Source: CAXSEF01 sp964236585 (GTDB lineage: Bacteria > Pseudomonadota > Alphaproteobacteria > Acetobacterales > Acetobacteraceae). From it: a stretch of DNA of 60,414 nucleotides. The translations under genes and the position numbers were made by a program. Positions 56,122 through 60,414 of the stretch are shown here, piece after piece (within the stretch, counting starts at the first letter, position 1; every line of letters starts with the position of its first letter). The notes under the pieces are model-generated. The model was not told the origin of the DNA and did not search any database. It was given only the letters and a program-made list of their open reading frames with translations. The DNA is taken from the NCBI GenBank assembly GCA_964236585.1, contig CAXSFE010000007.1, positions 1 through 60,414 of the forward strand. Direction: 5' to 3'.

Positions 56122-57804
56122 CTAGGAGAAGTTCCGCGCTTCGGCCAGGTCGGTCAGCGTGTCGACGTCGAGCCAGTGGCCGCTGATGTAGTGCACCGCG
56201 ACCGCCTCGCGCCGGGCGAGCCGCTCCAGCAGCGCCGGCAGGTCGGCGCCCGCCAGCACGCCCTCGTCGGCCATGCGCGACAGTTCCTCGCGCACCAGCC
56301 CCGCCCCGCGCGCGCTCAGCCGCATCAGGCCGATCCACTCGCCGCACGCCGAGCCGGCCGGCGCCGCGATGCCGGTGAGCCGCGCGGGCCCGTCGTCGAG
56401 GTAGCCCGCCGAGGCCGGCCGGTCCGCCGACACCAGATCACGCGGATGGGCGGACGAGGCGTGGGCGCCAGGAGCCTGGGCCGCCTGCCCCGCGGCGTCC
56501 TGCCCGCGCGTGGAGTCGACCACGATCGTGATGTCGGCCGCGGACTCCAGCAGCCCGTCGAGGATGTAGCGGCGGAACAGCACGTCGCCGTAGACCACCA
56601 CGGTCTCGCCCTCCAGCCGGTGCGCGGCGCAGGCCAGCGACGACGCCTCCCCGGTCGCGGCATAGTCGTCGTTGTCGACCGTGACGATGCCGTCCGGTGC
56701 GATCATCTCCTTGCGGTGGCCGCGCACGACGGCCACCTCGCCGACGCCGCACTCCTCCAGCGTCCCCACCAGGCGGCGCAGCAGCGGCTTGCCGCGGATG
56801 TCGACCATGCACTTGGGCAGGCCGGCCGCGATCTCGTCGAGGCCGGCGCCGCGCCCGGCCGCCAGCACGATCGCGCGCACCGACCGCCGCGCCGGCAGGT
56901 AGCGCAGCGACGCGCGCTCCAGCTCGTCGTTGCCGGTGAGCGCGAAGATGTCGCGCACGCTCGCCACCCGCCCCTCGACCTCGAGCAGCGACTCGCCCTG
57001 CGCGATCCGGCGCGCGGTGTCGCGCATCGCCGAGATCGACGAGCGCACCAGGTGGTTCGCCCAGATCACCAGCGAGACGCCGGCCTCGCGGAACACGTCG
57101 GCGGGCGTCGCGTAGTACATGGTCGGCACGATCACCACCGGGCAGCGCCGGTCCCAGCGCCGCATGAAGCCGGTGATCTCCGCCGCGTCCGGGCGCTTGG
57201 AGTGCACCAGGATCGCGTCGGCGCCGGCGGCATGGTACGCCTCGGCCCGGCGCAGCGCCTCGTCCATCGAGTGCCCGGAGATCAGCGCCTCGGTGCGCGC
57301 CACGATCGAGAACGCGTCGTCGGCCTGCGCGTCCTTGCCGGCGCGGATGCGGCCGCAGAACTCGTCGACGTCCGCGAGCGGCTGGCGCTCGCCCAGGAAC
57401 GAGTTGGTCTTGGGGAACAGCTTGTCCTCGAGGCACACGCCGGCGATGCCGCGCTCGCCCAGCTTGCGCACCAGGCGGCGGACGTTGTTGAAGTTGCCGT
57501 AGCCGGTGTCGCCGTCCACCAGGATCGGCAGGCCCGACGCGTCGGCCATGAACTCGAGCACGTCGAGCACCTGGGTCCACGACGCCTCGTTGTTGTCGCG
57601 CAGGCCCAGCATCGCCGAGATCGACAGCCCGGACGCCCAGATGCCGGCGAAGCCCGCCTCCTCCACGATCTTGGCCGAAAGCCCGCTGTGCGCCTCCATG
57701 ATGAAGGCCAGCTCCGGCGCCTGCAGCAGGGCGCGCAGGCGGGCCGGGCGGGACGGCCCGACCCCGGCGGCGGACGTCTCGACGGGCTTGAAACTGGCCG
57801 ACAT
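56122..57804 (-). CDS. aepX: phosphoenolpyruvate mutase fused to a nucleotidyltransferase domain
   Basis: Two-domain protein of 560 residues. Residues about 20-300 are PEP mutase of the isocitrate lyase superfamily, with VDGDTGYGNFNN (96-107) and the diagnostic EDKLFPKTNS (126-135), which separates mutase from lyases. It forms the C-P bond by converting PEP to phosphonopyruvate. Residues about 308-560 are a nucleotidyltransferase, with AIVLAAGRGAGLDE, LPKCMVDIRGKPLL and VVVYGDVLF (402-410). Such a domain could activate aminoethylphosphonate with CTP, as shown for PntC-type enzymes. The ATG at 57804 has GAGGAGAG upstream. It is the first gene of the leftward pair with aepY. Confidence 0.94.
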   Translation of the reverse strand: MSASFKPVETSAAGVGPSRPARLRALLQAPELAFIMEAHSGLSAKIVEEAGFAGIWASGLSISAMLGLRDNNEASWTQVLDVLEFMADASGLPILVDGDTGYGNFNNVRRLVRKLGERGIAGVCLEDKLFPKTNSFLGERQPLADVDEFCGRIRAGKDAQADDAFSIVARTEALISGHSMDEALRRAEAYHAAGADAILVHSKRPDAAEITGFMRRWDRRCPVVIVPTMYYATPADVFREAGVSLVIWANHLVRSSISAMRDTARRIAQGESLLEVEGRVASVRDIFALTGNDELERASLRYLPARRSVRAIVLAAGRGAGLDEIAAGLPKCMVDIRGKPLLRRLVGTLEECGVGEVAVVRGHRKEMIAPDGIVTVDNDDYAATGEASSLACAAHRLEGETVVVYGDVLFRRYILDGLLESAADITIVVDSTRGQDAAGQAAQAPGAHASSAHPRDLVSADRPASAGYLDDGPARLTGIAAPAGSACGEWIGLMRLSARGAGLVREELSRMADEGVLAGADLPALLERLARREAVAVHYISGHWLDVDTLTDLAEARNFS

Positions 57805-57850
57805 CACGGCTCTCCTCGCAGATCGGCCCGCCCCGGTCGTCCACGGCGGG

Positions 57851-57878
57851 TTGTGCGCTGTAGTCGATTTGACATAAT
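57851..57878 (+). promoter_or_regulatory. candidate promoter of the rightward phosphonate genes
   Basis: TTGTGC (57851-57856) and CATAAT (57873-57878) are separated by 16 bases in the divergent region between the PEP mutase and nucleotidyltransferase genes. GGGGGAAA precedes the downstream start. The region is locally A/T-rich. Confidence 0.45.
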
Positions 57879-57906
57879 GAGACAATCGGTTACGGGGGAA
57901 ACCGCC

Positions 57907-58698
57907 ATGTCGACAGCCCGGAGTGGGGTTCCCGCCCTGCGTGCGGTGGTGCTCGCGGCGGGGGTCGGACGGCGCCTGTCCGCGAATATTCCCGAGTCGG
58001 AACGGCGCCCGAAGTCGCTGCTCGCCTTCGACGGCACGAGCCTGCTGGCCCGCCACGTCGCCATCCTGCGCGCCGCCGGGGTCGGGGACATCACCGTGGT
58101 CACCGGCTTCTGCGCCGCCCGGATGCGCGACGCCCTCGCGGCGCTGCACGGCGGCCCGCCGGTGCGCACCGTCGTGAACCCGGACTACCGCGAGGGCAGC
58201 GTCGTCTCGCTGTGGTGCGCGCGCGAGGTGCTGCGCGCCGGCGCCCCGGTGCTGCTGATGGACGCCGACGTGCTCTACGACGCCCGCCTGATGGCCCGCC
58301 TGCTCGACAGCCCCCGCGCCGACTGCCTGCTGCTCGACCGCGACCTGGAGCCGGGCGACGAGCCGGTCAAGCTGTGCGTGGCGGACGGCCGCATCGTCGA
58401 CTTCCACAAGCGCCCGAGCGCCGCCCACGACTGGCACGGCGAGTCCGTGGGCTTCTTCCGCTTCTCGGCGGACACCGCCGCCGAGCTGGCCGGCCGCGCC
58501 GCGGACTGCGTGGCGACCGGGCGGCGACACATGGAATACGAGGAGCCCCTGAGGGACATGATGCTGGCACACGCCGACCGTTTCGGATTCGAAGACATCA
58601 CCGGCCTGCCCTGGACGGAGATCGACACGCCGGACGACGTCGAGAAGGCCCGGGCTCTGCTGCCGGAGCTGGCCCTGCTGCCGGAGCTCGCCGCGTGA
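57907..58698 (+). CDS. stand-alone nucleotidyltransferase (phosphocholine cytidylyltransferase-like)
   Basis: Protein of 263 residues. The NTP-binding motif is VVLAAGVGRRLSANIPESER followed by RPKSLLAFDGTSLL. The later NPDYREGSVVSLWCAREVL and LLMDADVLYD are typical of LicC/phosphocholine-type cytidylyltransferases. It is divergent from the PEP mutase fusion, which has its own nucleotidyltransferase domain. The two could activate different head groups (for example aminoethylphosphonate and its hydroxylated form), or one could be inactive. It overlaps the dioxygenase gene by GTGA. Confidence 0.86.
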   Translation: MSTARSGVPALRAVVLAAGVGRRLSANIPESERRPKSLLAFDGTSLLARHVAILRAAGVGDITVVTGFCAARMRDALAALHGGPPVRTVVNPDYREGSVVSLWCAREVLRAGAPVLLMDADVLYDARLMARLLDSPRADCLLLDRDLEPGDEPVKLCVADGRIVDFHKRPSAAHDWHGESVGFFRFSADTAAELAGRAADCVATGRRHMEYEEPLRDMMLAHADRFGFEDITGLPWTEIDTPDDVEKARALLPELALLPELAA

Positions 58699-59519
58699 GC
58701 GCCGTGCTGGAGCCCCGCGCCGGCGCCACAGGCGCCGCGGGGAGCGGGCCCGCCAGGAACGCCGCCAGCCTGCGCGACCCCACCGACGCCGAGCAGGCGG
58801 CTATGCAGCGCGACGGCTTCCTCGTCGTGCCCGGCTTCTTCGGCGCAGCCGACACCGCGGACGTGCTCGCCTGGACCCGCGAGGTCGAGACCGCCCCGGA
58901 GGCCCCCGGCCGGCACTGGGTCTACCACGAGGACAGCCTGGCCGAGCCCGGCCGCCGGGTGATGCAGCGGATCGAGAACTTCTGCCCGTTCCACGACGGC
59001 TTCGACCGGCTGGTCCGCGGCGGCGCGCTGAGCCGCTGGACGGCCGCGCTGATGGGCGGCCCGGTGGTGCTGTTCAAGGAGAAGATCAACTTCAAGATGC
59101 CCGGCGCCCCCGGCTTCAAGGCGCACCAGGACCAGCAGGCCGGCTGGACCCGCTACGCCCCGCTGTTCGTCACCGCGCTGGTCACCGTCGACCCGGCCAC
59201 GCTCGCGAACGGCTGCCTGGAGATGGTGCCCGGCCGCCACCGCGAGGGCCTGCTCGGCGAGGAATGGAACCCGCTCGACGAGGACGCGCTCGCGCTCCGC
59301 CCCGTGCCCACGCAGCCCGGCGACGTCATCTTCTTCGACAGCTTCGCCCCCCACGCCTCCAAGCCCAACTTCACCGACCACGCGCGCCGCATCCTGTACC
59401 TGACCTACAACCTGGCCAGCGACGGCGACCACCGCGCGCAGTACTACGCCGAGAAGCACGCCGCCTTCCCGCCCGACATCGAGCGCGACGGCAGCACGGC
59501 GTACGTGTTCCGCGTCTGA
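58695..59519 (+). CDS. PhyH-family Fe(II)/2-oxoglutarate dioxygenase of the phosphonate locus
   Basis: Protein of 274 residues. Iron ligands are His144 and Asp146 (FKAHQDQQAGW) and His220 (FFDSFAPHASKPNFT), with Arg231 or Arg232 for 2-oxoglutarate. The same family includes PhnY, which hydroxylates 2-aminoethylphosphonate at C1. Translational coupling to the nucleotidyltransferase and proximity to aepX and aepY suggest it makes a hydroxylated phosphonate, a head group known from some phosphonolipids. That substrate is inference. The GTG start overlaps the previous stop. Confidence 0.85.
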   Translation: MSAVLEPRAGATGAAGSGPARNAASLRDPTDAEQAAMQRDGFLVVPGFFGAADTADVLAWTREVETAPEAPGRHWVYHEDSLAEPGRRVMQRIENFCPFHDGFDRLVRGGALSRWTAALMGGPVVLFKEKINFKMPGAPGFKAHQDQQAGWTRYAPLFVTALVTVDPATLANGCLEMVPGRHREGLLGEEWNPLDEDALALRPVPTQPGDVIFFDSFAPHASKPNFTDHARRILYLTYNLASDGDHRAQYYAEKHAAFPPDIERDGSTAYVFRV

Positions 59520-59541
59520 GGGCGGCCGGGTTCATCGAGCG

Positions 59542-59731
59542 GCAAGGCAAGCAAGGCTGGGCTCTCCCTCCGGTGCCCATTCCAATGGCCCAAGCGGGCC
59601 ATCGGAACCTTTGGGCACCTCCGCCCAGACCCGCCAGGGGCGAGCCGCCCCTGGACCGGCGTTACTTAAGAGAGGGCGATCCAAGGGCCCAGCCCTTGGC
59701 GGAGTTCGAGGCAGAGCCTCAACCTTGCCTG
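59542..59731. repeat. repeat family A, copy A11, with nested palindromic insertion
   Basis: Outer arms are GGCAAGCAAGGCTGGGCTCT and GAGGCAGAGCCTCAACCTTG. Between GGGCTCT and GCCC of the first hairpin sits an extra unit of about 58 bases with inverted arms GGTGCCCA/TGGGCACC and ATGGCCC/GGGCCAT, absent from other copies at this site. Confidence 0.85.
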
Positions 59732-59858
59732 AGCGGTGCCATGTGTCGGCCATCGGCCCCGGGCTGTGCCGGCGCCGCCTCCCTGCCGGCGTGCCCGCCC
59801 GGATTGCCGCCCCTCCGCGCCGCCCGGTATGACCACCCGAGCAGCACGGAGGCCACGC

Positions 59859-60341
59859 ATGACGATCCAGACCGGGGACACCCTCCCTTCCCTGACACTG
59901 GTGGAGGCGACCCCGGACGGCCCGAGGGAGATCACCACCGACGGCCTGTTCCTCGGCCGCACGGTGGTGCTGTTCGGCGTCCCCGGCGCCTTCACGCCGA
60001 CCTGCAGCGCCCGCCACCTGCCCGGCTTCGTCGAGCACGCCGCCGCCTTCGCCGGGAAGGGCGTCGACACCGTCGCCTGCCTCGCGGTCAACGACGCCTT
60101 CGTGCTGCGGGCCTGGGCCCGGGAGCAGGACGCCGCCGGCACGGTGCGCATGCTCGCTGACGGCTCCGCCACGCTGACCCGCGCGCTCGGCCTGGAGCTG
60201 GACCTGACGCACCGCGCCATGGGCCTGCGCTGCCAGCGCTTCGCCCTCGTCGCCCGCGACGGCCGCGTCGCCCACCTCGCCATCGAGGAGCCCGGCGCCT
60301 TCGAGGTCAGCAGCGCGGAAAGCGTGCTGGCCGCGCTCTGA
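59859..60341 (+). CDS. peroxiredoxin (Prx5/AhpE-like)
   Basis: Thiol peroxidase of 160 residues. The active site is GVPGAFTPTCSARHLPGF with the peroxidatic Cys in the T-P-T-C motif, typical of the Prx5 group. It also has the LAVNDAFVLRAWARE block and a C-terminal LRCQRFALVARDGRVAHLAI with a possible resolving Cys. The ATG at 59859 is preceded by CACGGAGG. It reduces hydrogen and alkyl peroxides using glutaredoxin or thioredoxin-type donors. It is unrelated to the phosphonate genes. Confidence 0.92.
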   Translation: MTIQTGDTLPSLTLVEATPDGPREITTDGLFLGRTVVLFGVPGAFTPTCSARHLPGFVEHAAAFAGKGVDTVACLAVNDAFVLRAWAREQDAAGTVRMLADGSATLTRALGLELDLTHRAMGLRCQRFALVARDGRVAHLAIEEPGAFEVSSAESVLAAL

Positions 60342-60342
60342 C

Positions 60343-60414
60343 GGAAGCAAGGCTGGGCTCTGCCCAGACCCGCCAGGCGGAGGTGGCCAAAGGTTCCGAC
60401 GATCCGCCTGGATC
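60343..60414. repeat. repeat family A, copy A12 (cut by the window end)
   Basis: It begins GGAAGCAAGGCTGGGCTCTG and continues into the same AGGTGGCC...GGTTCC...GATCC palindromic insertion seen in copy A1. The rest lies beyond the window. Confidence 0.8.

Noticed and set aside
37066..60414. Family A repeats as a CRISPR array or as tRNA-like genes
   Set aside because: The copies are kilobases apart, lack regular spacers and cannot fold into a tRNA cloverleaf with an anticodon arm.

Overview
This window is GC-rich DNA from an alphaproteobacterium. The GyrB sequence, the dense GTGA/ATGA gene overlaps and the two families of intergenic repeats suggest an Acetobacteraceae-like organism. That placement is an inference, because there is no rRNA in the window. 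It opens inside gyrB and closes inside a repeat. No tRNA, rRNA or CRISPR array was seen.

Layout. (1) 1-6.4 kb: the 3' part of gyrB, a frameshifted MarR-type regulator remnant, a small tautomerase, and a hybrid histidine kinase with two receiver domains. (2) 6.8-30.2 kb: an accessory catabolic island bordered on the left by an IS6-type transposase remnant. Its right block carries a TonB-dependent receptor, MaoC hydratase, acyl-CoA dehydrogenase, a GntR/HutC regulator, a GPH-type transporter, a PuuE-like cyclic-amide hydrolase and an enoyl-CoA hydratase. A leftward operon follows (HapK-like protein, SDR, CitE/HpcH lyase, class III CoA-transferase, MmgE/PrpD protein, PaaK-like CoA ligase, amidase). 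Divergent from it lies a rightward operon (VOC protein, methyltransferase, small protein, RutA homologue, DHA2 exporter, cysteine amidohydrolase). Together they read as uptake, oxidative and hydrolytic opening of an amide or N-heterocycle, CoA activation, and beta-oxidation or C-C lyase steps. The substrate is unknown. (3) 30.4-49.3 kb: mostly housekeeping and accessory metabolism (secreted glycan-binding-like protein, AAC(3)-family protein, Na+/H+ antiporter, POT transporter, MOSC protein, hydrolases, phosphatase, radical SAM plus DUF547, a PhyH dioxygenase, threonine aldolase, M20 peptidase, 2-hydroxyacid dehydrogenase). (4) 49.4-59.5 kb: a phosphonate biosynthesis locus. It has PEP mutase fused to a nucleotidyltransferase, phosphonopyruvate decarboxylase, 2-aminoethylphosphonate transaminase, a second nucleotidyltransferase, a Fe/2OG dioxygenase, two paralogous CDP-alcohol phosphatidyltransferases and a flippase-like membrane protein. 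The simplest reading is production of CMP-activated (hydroxy)aminoethylphosphonate and its transfer onto a lipid, giving a phosphonolipid.

Repeats. Family A is a set of GC-rich nested hairpins, with twelve copies at 3.4 kb and from 31.9 kb to the end and none in the catabolic island. Some copies carry further palindromic insertions. Family B is an AT-rich MITE-like element of about 200-225 bp with four copies. In all four the stop codon of a flanking gene lies inside or touches the element's terminal repeat. The two most promising systems for follow-up are the RutA-containing catabolic island with its shared operator-like palindrome, and the phosphonolipid locus.
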